From the NCBI RefSeq assembly GCF_900142915.1, contig NZ_FRCM01000003.1, positions 186,504 to 250,503 on the forward strand: a DNA stretch of 64,000 nt. The letters run 5' to 3'. The stretch's first letter is position 1, and each line of letters opens with the position of its first letter. Shown here one piece after another: positions 15,449 to 25,400 of the stretch. The notes beneath the pieces were generated by a model that worked only from the letters and a program-made list of their open reading frames with translations, made no database searches and was not told where the DNA came from. A program made the translations under genes and the position numbers. The DNA comes from Mucilaginibacter sp. OK098 (GTDB lineage: Bacteria; Bacteroidota; Bacteroidia; Sphingobacteriales; Sphingobacteriaceae).

Positions 15449-16972
15449 CTATTTGATTTTCACACACCTAATATTGTCAATAGCGGCATAAAAGCCAGTT
15501 ACAATTGACGAAGTACCGAAATTTTCAAGGTACATATCATAAGGACCCGCACCAGTAGGCCCTAATAAATCGCTTATTTGAGTAATTGATACACCATCCC
15601 CTAATTGATTAACTGTTGATTTGAAGGCAGATAAAGGAATAGTTACGGTTTCCCAACCTCTCGTTTCAAAACCAACTTTACTATTTTTCCATGGCTCGTA
15701 ACGCGCAACATAAGTGTCACCTGCAAATCTAGTTTTAATAAGAAGGGTACCTCCTTTCCATGGTTTAGCCACACTTATGTCAAATTGAAAAGCCCAGTTT
15801 GAAGGAGGATCTGTAAGATTTGCCACAGGCAACCAGTGATTACCCGTATTAGAATTACCCAATGTGATGTCCTGCTTAGCACCGGCAGCTAAAACAGGAT
15901 TATCTCTAGGACAATCAATAACCATCATCTGACTATGATCTTTTCCCATCGAGCCATTAAATTGGGGATATTCCCACTCCCCAGTTAAACGTTCAAATTG
16001 GGCCCAGCCAAAACCAAAATTATCACCCCACTCCATATCTCCTAAAAGACCTACTTTATCGTTATTTTGAGTATTTACTTTATTAACAGTAGAAGCCGTT
16101 CCATAACTGGTAACAATGGTCACTGGTCCACTTGAGTAGCTGTTCTCATCAGGAGCCACAAATTTCACATAAGCGCCACGTGGACCTTCTGTAAAATTAG
16201 TAATAGTAGCACCGCCAAAAGAAATTGACTTGATAGTCTTAAGGTAAGTACCATAAACATAAACCGAATCACCAAGTTTGGGATTAACGTAGGAAATGCC
16301 GGTTATGCCCGGCTTCGCATTTATGGTATCCAAGGCAGTACCAGATTTAGTGGTTACCGAAATTAGTTTGGTAGGAGTTAATGCAGGCATCAAAAAGCCA
16401 AGGGAGTCCCCATGAAGGTTCGTGCTAAATTTGGGGATATTGGTTCCCCCATATACCAGGTGTTGAACCAACACTAAATTTGCACCAAAAAGATAAACCG
16501 AATCGCCCGGGTTGGCAAATACATCCGAAATGCCCCAAACAACAGGTGCTGCCGGACCCAGTTTAAAAGAAAATGTTGTTGAGCCACCAGGTGTTGTAAC
16601 CTTTAAGGTATAAAGCTTGCTGGTGTCAATAGTTGAAAACGTTATCTGGGGAATTCTCACAATAGCGCTATTGTCCGCAAAGAATATAGGATCGAAACTT
16701 GCGGGCACACCGTCAAATTCTATCCGGGTTGTACTTTTTAAATGCTGCCCGATGATCACCACATATTGTCCTGTTCCTCCAGACCAGGTAGGATCAGTTT
16801 TAGCATTGCCCGTGCTCATAAGCGTATCCTTAGGCGACGCATGATACATTCTTACGCTTGTAATTACCGGTGGGTTAGAAGAACCCTCATTATTTTTTTT
16901 ACAAGCCGGCAATAAAGCCACCATCAGGAATAGCGGCAATAAATACAAGCGGATGTCTAATTTTTTTTTCAT
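15449..16972 (-). CDS. IPT/TIG-domain surface glycan-binding lipoprotein (SusE-position)
   Basis: 507 residues, lipoprotein signal with Cys24 (LLPACKKN). Three immunoglobulin-like IPT/TIG repeats lie at about 35-290 (PPVITSVRMYHAS, GQYVVIIGQHLK, AAPVVWGISDVFANPGDSVYLFG in two pieces, KLGDSVYVYGTYLK). A larger C-terminal beta-domain (about 305-507) carries many exposed Trp (WGDNFGFGWAQF, GEWEYPQF, HWLPVANL). It has the build of SGBP-B proteins that bind xyloglucan or mannan chains, with tandem Ig spacers ending in a ligand-binding domain. No catalytic residues are expected. It follows SusD by about 30 bases and is followed by a terminator, so SusC-SusD-SGBP form one unit. Confidence 0.85.
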   Translation of the reverse strand: MKKKLDIRLYLLPLFLMVALLPACKKNNEGSSNPPVITSVRMYHASPKDTLMSTGNAKTDPTWSGGTGQYVVIIGQHLKSTTRIEFDGVPASFDPIFFADNSAIVRIPQITFSTIDTSKLYTLKVTTPGGSTTFSFKLGPAAPVVWGISDVFANPGDSVYLFGANLVLVQHLVYGGTNIPKFSTNLHGDSLGFLMPALTPTKLISVTTKSGTALDTINAKPGITGISYVNPKLGDSVYVYGTYLKTIKSISFGGATITNFTEGPRGAYVKFVAPDENSYSSGPVTIVTSYGTASTVNKVNTQNNDKVGLLGDMEWGDNFGFGWAQFERLTGEWEYPQFNGSMGKDHSQMMVIDCPRDNPVLAAGAKQDITLGNSNTGNHWLPVANLTDPPSNWAFQFDISVAKPWKGGTLLIKTRFAGDTYVARYEPWKNSKVGFETRGWETVTIPLSAFKSTVNQLGDGVSITQISDLLGPTGAGPYDMYLENFGTSSIVTGFYAAIDNIRCVKIK

Positions 16973-17003
16973 TTTAATATATTTTAATTGTTAAAAAATT
17001 AAA

Positions 17004-18626
17004 TTAATAATAAGGTACCGGTGGATCCAGCAATTTAGGGTCGCTGGTTAACTCGGATGATGGAATTGGCAGCGTAAATGAACTTATAGTTGCCGGAAGC
17101 GTACTTGGCGGCGTATTCTGAGCATCTATTTTAACAGTTCTCGTTAGCGTGTCATAAGTAAACGAACTACGGCCATGATTGACATCCTGATTATTAAGGA
17201 GCTGCACGGCATTAGCCGGATCGTAATAAGAATACCTAACAAGGTCTATCCAATATTGTCCTTCAAATGCAAGTTCAATTCTTCTCTCCGTACGCAGCGT
17301 AGCAGCGTCCAGCGAAAGAACAGGATCTACGCCTGCCCTTGTGCGCACCAGGTTGAAAAATTTAAGAGCATCCCCATCGGATGTAGAACCATTATTCCCG
17401 AGAATCGCCTCTGCATACACCAGGTACACATCGGCCAACCTAAGCATTGTATTGTGTTCAATTGATGCCCAGACATCCATTGATGGCGAATTGTTATCTT
17501 TTTCGTTGCCAATAATGTGTTTCTTCAAGCCCGGCCGGGTTGCATTATAACCACCATCGGCTTGATCTAATTCCGGATAACGATCCCCGGTGAGCATAAT
17601 AGTAGCTTTGCGGCGTATTGTATCTTTAGCCGAATACATCTGGTAGAAATCGAGTGTTGGATACAGGGGCATCCATCCGCCTTGCTTTTGAACAGTAAGG
17701 ATTGAATTTGGCGCAAAAAAGAGTTCTAGGGCGTTGCCATTTCCATAACCCGTGCCCCCAACCCATTGGAAAGAAAATAATGATTCAGGGTTATCGTTGT
17801 TTTGCGGCCTGAAATAGTCATAATAACCTTGATGGTTCGGATCAAGCTGCCCAAAAAGCTGTAACCCGCTATTTTTACACACGTTGCCTGCATACTTTTT
17901 GGCACTGTCAAGCAATTTCTGGTCGCGCTGCCCGCCACTTTGGCCTAAACCTGCCATTGTTAAATACACCTTGCCCAGCATTCCCTGCGCCGACCAGCTA
18001 GTTACCCGGCCTTTGTCATCCGTTTTTGGAAGATTATTTGCTGCATAAGTCAGGTCGCTGGCGACGAATTTATAGACATCCGAAACAATATTGCGGTTAA
18101 GCAGCGGATTTTTTATCAGTTTGCTGTTATCTTCGACAATTGGCACCGCACCCCAATAAACCGCCAGGTGATAATAAGCTACGGCACGCATAAACCTTGC
18201 CTCGGCTATAGCCGCATTTTTGTCTTTTGCCGAAATGGACGAAGACGCCTGCTCCTGTATAGCCTTAATAACCCCATTACATTGCGCTATACAATTGTAC
18301 AAGCCAACCCAGGCAAAGGTCACTTGATTATTTTGGCCGGTAAGGGTACGTGTAAAAAGCTGTACCAATTGGGGGTCATACAAAAAACTGGCGTTACCAG
18401 CCAATACGTCGCCAAGTTGTATCGAGCCCTCATTGCTAAATTGCCACCAGGTTTGACCGCCGTACAGGCTTGCCGTAGCCAGCCGTAAATCGCCCGTGGA
18501 TTTGTAAAAATTTGTAGAACTGATCTGCGAGTTGGACGGACGATCCAAAAAACTCTTTTTACATCCGGCTATTGCGGCTGCTAATAGCAGGATGATGATA
18601 ATTTTGTGAATTGATTTCATAAACAT
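17004..18626 (-). CDS. SusD/RagB-family outer-membrane glycan-capture lipoprotein (first pair)
   Basis: 540 residues. Lipoprotein signal, Cys22 in IAGCKKS. Helical TPR-like core with the SusD hallmarks ARFMRAVAYYHLAVYWGAVPIV (read as two adjoining blocks near residue 145) and a C-terminal RTERRIELAFEGQYW followed by DLVRY. The C-terminus ends in LDPPVPYY, usual for the family. It caps the SusC transporter and captures oligosaccharides at the cell surface. Start Met1 or Met3 (MKSIHK) are both possible. It starts 25 bases after the SusC stop. Confidence 0.95.
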   Translation of the reverse strand: MFMKSIHKIIIILLLAAAIAGCKKSFLDRPSNSQISSTNFYKSTGDLRLATASLYGGQTWWQFSNEGSIQLGDVLAGNASFLYDPQLVQLFTRTLTGQNNQVTFAWVGLYNCIAQCNGVIKAIQEQASSSISAKDKNAAIAEARFMRAVAYYHLAVYWGAVPIVEDNSKLIKNPLLNRNIVSDVYKFVASDLTYAANNLPKTDDKGRVTSWSAQGMLGKVYLTMAGLGQSGGQRDQKLLDSAKKYAGNVCKNSGLQLFGQLDPNHQGYYDYFRPQNNDNPESLFSFQWVGGTGYGNGNALELFFAPNSILTVQKQGGWMPLYPTLDFYQMYSAKDTIRRKATIMLTGDRYPELDQADGGYNATRPGLKKHIIGNEKDNNSPSMDVWASIEHNTMLRLADVYLVYAEAILGNNGSTSDGDALKFFNLVRTRAGVDPVLSLDAATLRTERRIELAFEGQYWIDLVRYSYYDPANAVQLLNNQDVNHGRSSFTYDTLTRTVKIDAQNTPPSTLPATISSFTLPIPSSELTSDPKLLDPPVPYY

Positions 18627-18651
18627 ATATTTTAAATCGATAATTGTTTTA

Positions 18652-21600
18652 TTATTTTACGGTTATGTTTGCACCAATGGTAACCACCCTCGGCTGCGGA
18701 TAATAACCGCCGTCCCATCCTGCCTGAAGAGGGTTCCACGAGCCTATCTCAGGATCCATGCCCTTATATTTTGTAATTACAAATGCATTAGCCATAGTAG
18801 CGAACACCCTAACAGAATGCACGTCTATTTTTGACAAAAGCTTGTCCGAAAACTTGTAACCTAAGGTGATATTTTTGCAACGCAGGAATGAAGCGTCCTC
18901 GATCATCAGACTATTAGGACGGTTATTACCGTTGGTGTTATCATTTCTCACGCCTACAATAGTCGTATTCGGGTTGGTAACATATACATTGTTAACATCG
19001 GATGCAGAGCCGTTGGGGTCTACCAGACCCAATTTCGCATAGTTTAATACCGATGTAAAAAAAGTACCATGATTTCCCGGATCGGTTTCCGGTATAGCCA
19101 TTTGATTGAACACCTTGTTGCCATAGCTGCCGCTGAAGAAAATATTCAAATCGAAATTTTTGTAGGTAAATGTATTGTTGATACCGTACTGGAATTTTGG
19201 GAGTGGGGAGCCCAAAAACGTTTGGTCCCTTGAGTCGATAATGCCATCGCCATTCAAGTCTTTAAACATACGGTCGCCGTACCAGATACCCCCGCCTGCG
19301 GCAGAAATCGGATAGGGGTTACCGTTCGCGTCAGCAGGCCGGGCATGCGTTAGGAAATCACTTGGCTTTGAAAAAATTCCATCAAATACATAGCCGTAAA
19401 ATTCGCCGATGGGCTGGCCGACCACTGTTTTTTCGATTATATCATTAATTACATACGATTTCTGGCTTAAGTTTGCCTGGTCTCCACCGGCACCTAAATA
19501 AATTACTTTATTAATATTACGCGATAGGGTAAAACCGGTTTTCCAACTAAAATTTTTAGAACTAATATTGGTAGAGTTGATCTGGAAGTCGAACCCTTTG
19601 TTGCTTAGCGAGCCGACATTGGCATAAGGCGCTTGCATGGACCCCGGCCCCCAACCCGCTACAGTACCAGAGTATTCCGGAAGCGGCACCTGTAATAAAA
19701 GGCCGTGTACTTCGCGGTCATAAACATCAAGTGTAAAACTTAACCGCCCATTAAAAAATGTTCCGTCAATTCCTGCATTATAATAATCTGTTTTTTCCCA
19801 CTTCACGTCTGGATTTGCCAAATTGTTTTGAAACTGTGCTGTACCTGATAAGCTACTTGAAACCGTTCCAAGTTGGGTTACAAAGGTATTGCCCGGTATG
19901 CCCTGGTTGTTAGTTACCCCATAACCAAGCCTTAGTTTCAATTCATTTATACTCTTCACATCTTTCAAAAATGCCTCGTTATTAATTTTCCAGGCAAATC
20001 CACCCGAATAGGTAGTAACCCAACGATTGTTGGTTGGAAAATTTGAAGAACCATCATTCCGTATGTTGCCTGTTAGCAGGTATCTGTCATCCCAGGAAAC
20101 ATTGACACGGCCGAACCAGGATTCCTGTGCAGAGCCGCCGGTAGGGTTCGATTGTGAATTATCGCCGGAGTTTGTGGCAGTGATATAATCACCGGCATTA
20201 AGCGCCTGTACATTGTTTGAAGCAAAATTCCTTCGCGCACCGCTAACATTTTCGAAAGTGCTCTCCTGTGATTCGTGCCCTGCTAAAGCATCGACATGCA
20301 ATTTGTTGAAATTATGATAGTAATTTAAAAAGTTGCGTATTACTGTATAAAAATTTTGGCCGGAATAAGCGGAACCAAAGTTTTGGCTGAAGTTACCTTT
20401 ACCAAAAGAATAACTTGGTGAAAACCTATCTTCTGTATTAAAATCGAAGTTACCGGATAGCTCACTACGTAGCGACAGTTCTTTAGCCAACTGTATTTCG
20501 GCATATACATTGCCGAATATTTGATTCCTCTTTCTTTGGTCTTTCATAATTTTTGCTAATGCCACCGGGTTGGGAAAAGGTGCTACCCAACCGGCGGGGT
20601 CGGTAACACCACCATAGGAGCCGTCAGGGTTGACTACCGGAATATCAGGGGTAATGCTTAGCGCGGTATTGATTACACTACTACCGGTCGCAGCTACATT
20701 TTCATCAACGTGCGACAACTGAAGGCTCGTCCCTATTTTTAGCCATTTAGTTGTTTTATTGTCCAGGTTCAACCGTACCGAAGACCTTTTAAAATCAGAG
20801 CCAAGGGCTATCCCTACCTGGTCAAAATACGAGGCTGACAGTAAATATTGGGTTTTGTCGTCTCCACCGCTTACAGTAATTGTGTGGTTCATCTCAGGCG
20901 CTCTCCGAAATAATGCATTTTGCCAGTCGGTACCAGGGCCTAAATATTGAGGATTGGCAAATTGGGGCCTGAAATCAAAGCCCCAGGCAACAGACCGGTC
21001 GTTAATGATAGTGGCAAACTGCGGCAAATTCACCGCAGGCATCCGCTTCGATATTTCCTGGTAACCGGCATAGAAATCATACGATATCTGCGGCGCCCCG
21101 GCTTTACCCCTTTTTGTAGTAATAATAATTACGCCGTTGGTTGCCTGCGAACCGTATATGGCTGTTGCCGAAGCATCTTTCAATACATCTATTGATTCAA
21201 TTTCGGCAGGATTGATAGCATTTAATGGATTAGAACCACTACCGGGATCACCTACCGGTGGAATAATAACCCCGTCTATTACGTACAGCGGCGAATTAGA
21301 ACCGCTTATTGACGACACACCGCGTATTTGAATAGATACGCCGCCACCCGGCTGGCCCGAGATCTGTTGAACCACAACCCCTGCAACTTTACCCTGCAAA
21401 GCCTGGTCAAACGTAGTTGGTTGGGTTTGGCGAAGATCGGTCCCCTTTATGGAACTGATAGAACCCGTACCGTCTTTTCTGGGTATCGGTTTGCCATAAC
21501 CAATAACAATCACTTCGTTTAAGTTACTGGATGTTGAACTCAACTTAACATCTATTTTGTCGGATTTTCCAACTGTTACTTGCTGAGGTGTATAACCTAA

Positions 21601-21846
21601 ATAACTAAAGACGAGTATATCACCCTGCTTTGCTGTTATCACATAACTGCCGTCAATGGCAGAAAGGGCCCCTGTTGAAGTCCCTTTAACGTGAATGCTA
21701 ACCCCTGTCATCGGATCAGCGTTGTCGGCACTTGTTATCTTTCCTGAGATACGAAGATTTTGCGCATAGCCTGATAGACATAGCAACATGCTTGCTATGA
21801 ATAAGGAAATACAGCGTTTCATTCTTCTTTGTAAATTTTTATCCAT
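18652..21846 (-). CDS. SusC/RagA-family TonB-dependent oligosaccharide transporter (first pair)
   Basis: 1064 residues; start taken at 21846, though Met9 (MKRCISLF) at 21822 also fits a signal peptide. Carboxypeptidase-D-like N-terminal domain about 30-110 (ISGKITSADNADPMTGVSI); plug about 120-235 with RKDGTGSIS, IQIRGVSSISGSNSPLYVIDG and DVLKDASATAIYGSQATNGV motifs; then the 22-strand barrel with a C-terminal aromatic-rich end. No N-terminal STN domain, so no sigma/anti-sigma signalling; regulation would fall to the hybrid sensor encoded 570 bases upstream in the same direction. First gene of the SusC-SusD-SGBP unit. Confidence 0.95.
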   Translation of the reverse strand: MDKNLQRRMKRCISLFIASMLLCLSGYAQNLRISGKITSADNADPMTGVSIHVKGTSTGALSAIDGSYVITAKQGDILVFSYLGYTPQQVTVGKSDKIDVKLSSTSSNLNEVIVIGYGKPIPRKDGTGSISSIKGTDLRQTQPTTFDQALQGKVAGVVVQQISGQPGGGVSIQIRGVSSISGSNSPLYVIDGVIIPPVGDPGSGSNPLNAINPAEIESIDVLKDASATAIYGSQATNGVIIITTKRGKAGAPQISYDFYAGYQEISKRMPAVNLPQFATIINDRSVAWGFDFRPQFANPQYLGPGTDWQNALFRRAPEMNHTITVSGGDDKTQYLLSASYFDQVGIALGSDFKRSSVRLNLDNKTTKWLKIGTSLQLSHVDENVAATGSSVINTALSITPDIPVVNPDGSYGGVTDPAGWVAPFPNPVALAKIMKDQRKRNQIFGNVYAEIQLAKELSLRSELSGNFDFNTEDRFSPSYSFGKGNFSQNFGSAYSGQNFYTVIRNFLNYYHNFNKLHVDALAGHESQESTFENVSGARRNFASNNVQALNAGDYITATNSGDNSQSNPTGGSAQESWFGRVNVSWDDRYLLTGNIRNDGSSNFPTNNRWVTTYSGGFAWKINNEAFLKDVKSINELKLRLGYGVTNNQGIPGNTFVTQLGTVSSSLSGTAQFQNNLANPDVKWEKTDYYNAGIDGTFFNGRLSFTLDVYDREVHGLLLQVPLPEYSGTVAGWGPGSMQAPYANVGSLSNKGFDFQINSTNISSKNFSWKTGFTLSRNINKVIYLGAGGDQANLSQKSYVINDIIEKTVVGQPIGEFYGYVFDGIFSKPSDFLTHARPADANGNPYPISAAGGGIWYGDRMFKDLNGDGIIDSRDQTFLGSPLPKFQYGINNTFTYKNFDLNIFFSGSYGNKVFNQMAIPETDPGNHGTFFTSVLNYAKLGLVDPNGSASDVNNVYVTNPNTTIVGVRNDNTNGNNRPNSLMIEDASFLRCKNITLGYKFSDKLLSKIDVHSVRVFATMANAFVITKYKGMDPEIGSWNPLQAGWDGGYYPQPRVVTIGANITVK

Positions 21847-22416
21847 CTTATAAAGGAGTTTTAATGTTTTTTAATAATTGGTTCATTTTTTTGGTGTTTG
21901 TTAGGTTTTTAATCTCGGTTTTTCTTCATAATCTAATAGGGTTATCATTATTGGTTTGAAATTTATTGTTCAATATTATTTAATGCATCAATCAGGTATG
22001 CCGCCAAAAAGTTAGGCGGTCCAATTATCCGCTCATATCAAAAAGGCTTTATATTGAGGTTACCCTAAAAGCGGGAACTCTCCAATAAAAAGATCCCTGT
22101 AGGGCGAATAAATCAAAAAAACGATAAACGTTTAAATGGCGCTTTTTAGGCATAATCTAAATTATTGGTTTATAAATCTTGGTTTACATATAATAAGTTG
22201 GGACGTATTATATTGGGGCAATATACCCTGGATGCCCAGATCGCTGAGTGTGCTAATGTGAGTGATTGGTATGAAAAATGTCAATCCACTTAAAAATCAA
22301 ATCATTGATAATCAGTAAATTAACACAATTAACAGGTGAAAAAATGGTTAGGCTGGCCCTTTGGAAAAGGCGGTTTCTTCGCAACTATAAAACTATTTGA
22401 ATCGGTGGGACCGGCG
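21847..22416. other. Intergenic region upstream of the first SusC
   Basis: 570 bases without a supportable gene between the first hybrid sensor (stop at 22417) and SusC, all in the minus direction. It must hold the SusC promoter. A short open stretch (QYTLDAQIAECANVSDW, about 22218-22280 on the plus strand) looks protein-like but has no start and no recognised family. No terminator hairpin with a T-run was found after the sensor gene. Confidence 0.4.
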
Positions 22417-25400
22417 TTAGAAAGATCGATCTATACTGTCCAGGTACTCGGAAGGTGTCATTGAAAATTCTTCTTTAAATACTTTAGAAAAATATTTGGC
22501 ATCATTGAAACCTACCTCATAGGCAGTTTCGGCTATGGTGAATTGTTTTGTGAGTAGGAATTGTGCTGCTCTTTTTAGCCTTACCGACCTAATAAACTCA
22601 AGCGGAGTTTTGCCGGATAGATTAAATACTTTATTATATAATGTTGTGCGGCTCATATTCATCTGACTGCTTAGCAATTCAACTGAAAAGTTGGCATTTG
22701 GAATATTCTCTTCAATGACCGTCAATAACTTTTTCATAAATTTCGTATCGGGGGTTTCGATTTCCAGATCACCCGGTTTAGCTTCAATTTGCCTTTGATA
22801 CGTTTCTTTTACTACCAGTTGATTCTTAAGCAAATTATGAACCTTAAAACGTAATATGTCAAAATTAAAGGGCTTGGAAAGATAGTCGTTCGCCCCGGTC
22901 TCCAAACCGGCCAGTTGCTTTTCATCGCCGGTAAAAGCTGTAATTAATATAAATGGTATATGTTCTGTGCGTTTATCGCTACGGATTTTTTTGCAAAAAT
23001 CAATACCATCGACTTCGGCCATGTTAATATCGCTGATGATCAGATCGGGATGTAAAGCCAGCGCCTTCTGCCAGCCTTCTTTACCATTTACAGCTTCGGC
23101 AATAGTATATAAATGCTTAAGATCATCTTTTAGACAGGCCCTGAAATCGGGGTTATCCTCCACAATTAAAATGGTAATATTTTTATTGCGTTTTTCCTGA
23201 CTTGGCCTATCGGGTTTTGGAGCTTCCACTTCTTCGGGTGTATTTTCAAAACTGGTAAAATTATTTTTTGAGGATATCGTTAATGGCACCCGCACAATAA
23301 AACAACTCCCTTTCCCAAGTTCACTTTCAACAGAAATGACGCCACCCATCAGATCAACAAACTCTTTAGTAATCGACAAGCCAATACCACTTCCCTGGTT
23401 AATTAACGAAGCGGGCATGTCATTCTGAAAAAACCGCTCAAATATTTTATTGTGTTTTTCAGCCGGAATACCGACACCTGAATCTATTACCTTAATTTCA
23501 AGTAAGGTCATTTCCACGCTATTGGATTCCAACAACTTTGCTTCAACTGCTACATTACCGGAGTCAGGGGTAAACTTAAATGCATTTGAAAGCAGGTTAA
23601 AAAGTATTCTTTCAATTTTATCCTGATCAAAAAAAGCAAATCCCGAATCAGTATCACACATAAATGAAAAACTGATATGTTTTTTATCCGCCAGGTCGGT
23701 AAATAAGTCGCATGCTTCTTTAATAATTTTAACGATATCGGCTTCACGCAGATCAAGTTGAAGTTTTTTTACTGTCATTTTACTAAAGTCCAGTAGCTGG
23801 TTAATCATATTAAGCAGCCGCTTAGAATTTTCGTGGATCAATTGAAGCTTTCGCCGGCTATAATTATCATCAGCCTGTTTTAACAACTTTTCAACTGGCG
23901 CCATAATCAGGGCGATAGGCGTTCTGAATTCGTGACTAACGTTGGTAAAAAAATCTATTTTCATCACATCCAGCTCGTGCTTATCCTGTGCTTCCTTTCG
24001 CTCACGCTCGATCTCAAACCGGTTTTCGATCTTTTTAATGCCTTGTTTGCGGATGTAATATAATATCGCTATGATGGAGAAAACATACATAACATACGCG
24101 ATTGGCGATTTCCAGAATGGGGGCAATACTTTAATTTTTAATTTTATATAGCTGGGTTTCCATTTTCCCTCCTGGCCAATAGCCCGTACCTTAAAAATAT
24201 AATTGCCTCCATCAAGGTTGGTGTAGGTAGCCTTCCTGGTAGCATAGTCTGCGGTAAGCCACCCTTTATCGAAACCTTCCATCATATATTGATGCGTTAT
24301 TTTATTGGGGTTAAAGAAATTTAAGGCGGCAAATTCAATGGTAAACACATTTTCGCTGTGTTTCAGCGTTATCTCCTGTGTGGCCGAAATCGCTTTAGAC
24401 AATACGACATGGCCGTCAACTACTTCATTGGCTGCTATACTTTTGTTGAATAGCTGAAAATCGGTAAAAATTAATTTAGGCTCATCGATATTCGGATGTA
24501 TACTTAGTGGGTCGAAAATATTGAAGCCGTGCGAGCCGCCAAATACCAATTCCCCTTTATTGGTTTTTAAGGCTGCATTTAAACTGAACTCTTTGCCCTG
24601 CAGGCCATCTATTTCATCAAAGTTTTCAAATTGAAACTTATAGGTGCCATTGCCGGGTGTCAACGTTATCCGGCCCAGCCCGTTTGATGTACTTAGCCAC
24701 ATGGCCCTCCCGTTATCTTCCAATACATTCAAAACCTGATTTTCGGGCAATCCGTCCTTTTTCGTCAGCGAGATAAAACGATTAGTTTCGGGGTTCAATA
24801 TGCTTAGTCCGTCCCTTGTCGCTATCCACATCAGGCCGCGGCTGTCCTGCGTGATACTATGGATGTCATCACTGATCAAACCATTAGGGTCATTTTTCTT
24901 TTTATTATAATGTATAACGCGACGTCCATTTTTTAATATTTTATCTATCCCAAAGTATCCTCCTACCCAAAGGTTACCTTTGGTGTCCTCGAAGAGTGCG
25001 GATATTAAAGGCGACCTGATATCCGTTTGTTTAATGGGAGGGGAAAATATTTTTTTGTCTCTGTCAAATATTTGCAAACCCGCCGCAAACGTGCCTATCC
25101 ATAACCGGTTCGATGAATCTTCCAGGATATTCCACACACGGTCATCAGCAATGCTCGTCGGCACCTTGTCATTATGTTTGTAGTGAATAAATTTTCTTCC
25201 GTCAAAATGATCCAGCCCTCCAAAATACGTACCTATCCATAGTTGCTGATCATGGTCGAGACATAGGCTTACGATAATATCATTGCTGAGGCTGTTCGTG
25301 TTTCCCCGATCGTGTTTGTACTGGGTAAACTTGCCTGTTTTGCGATCAAAATAAATTAAACCGCCTCCATTGGTCCCAATCCATAAGTTACCGTTTTTAT

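Noticed and set aside
22218..22280. Protein-like stretch in the SusC upstream region
   Set aside because: About 20 codons, no start and no recognised family; likely chance.
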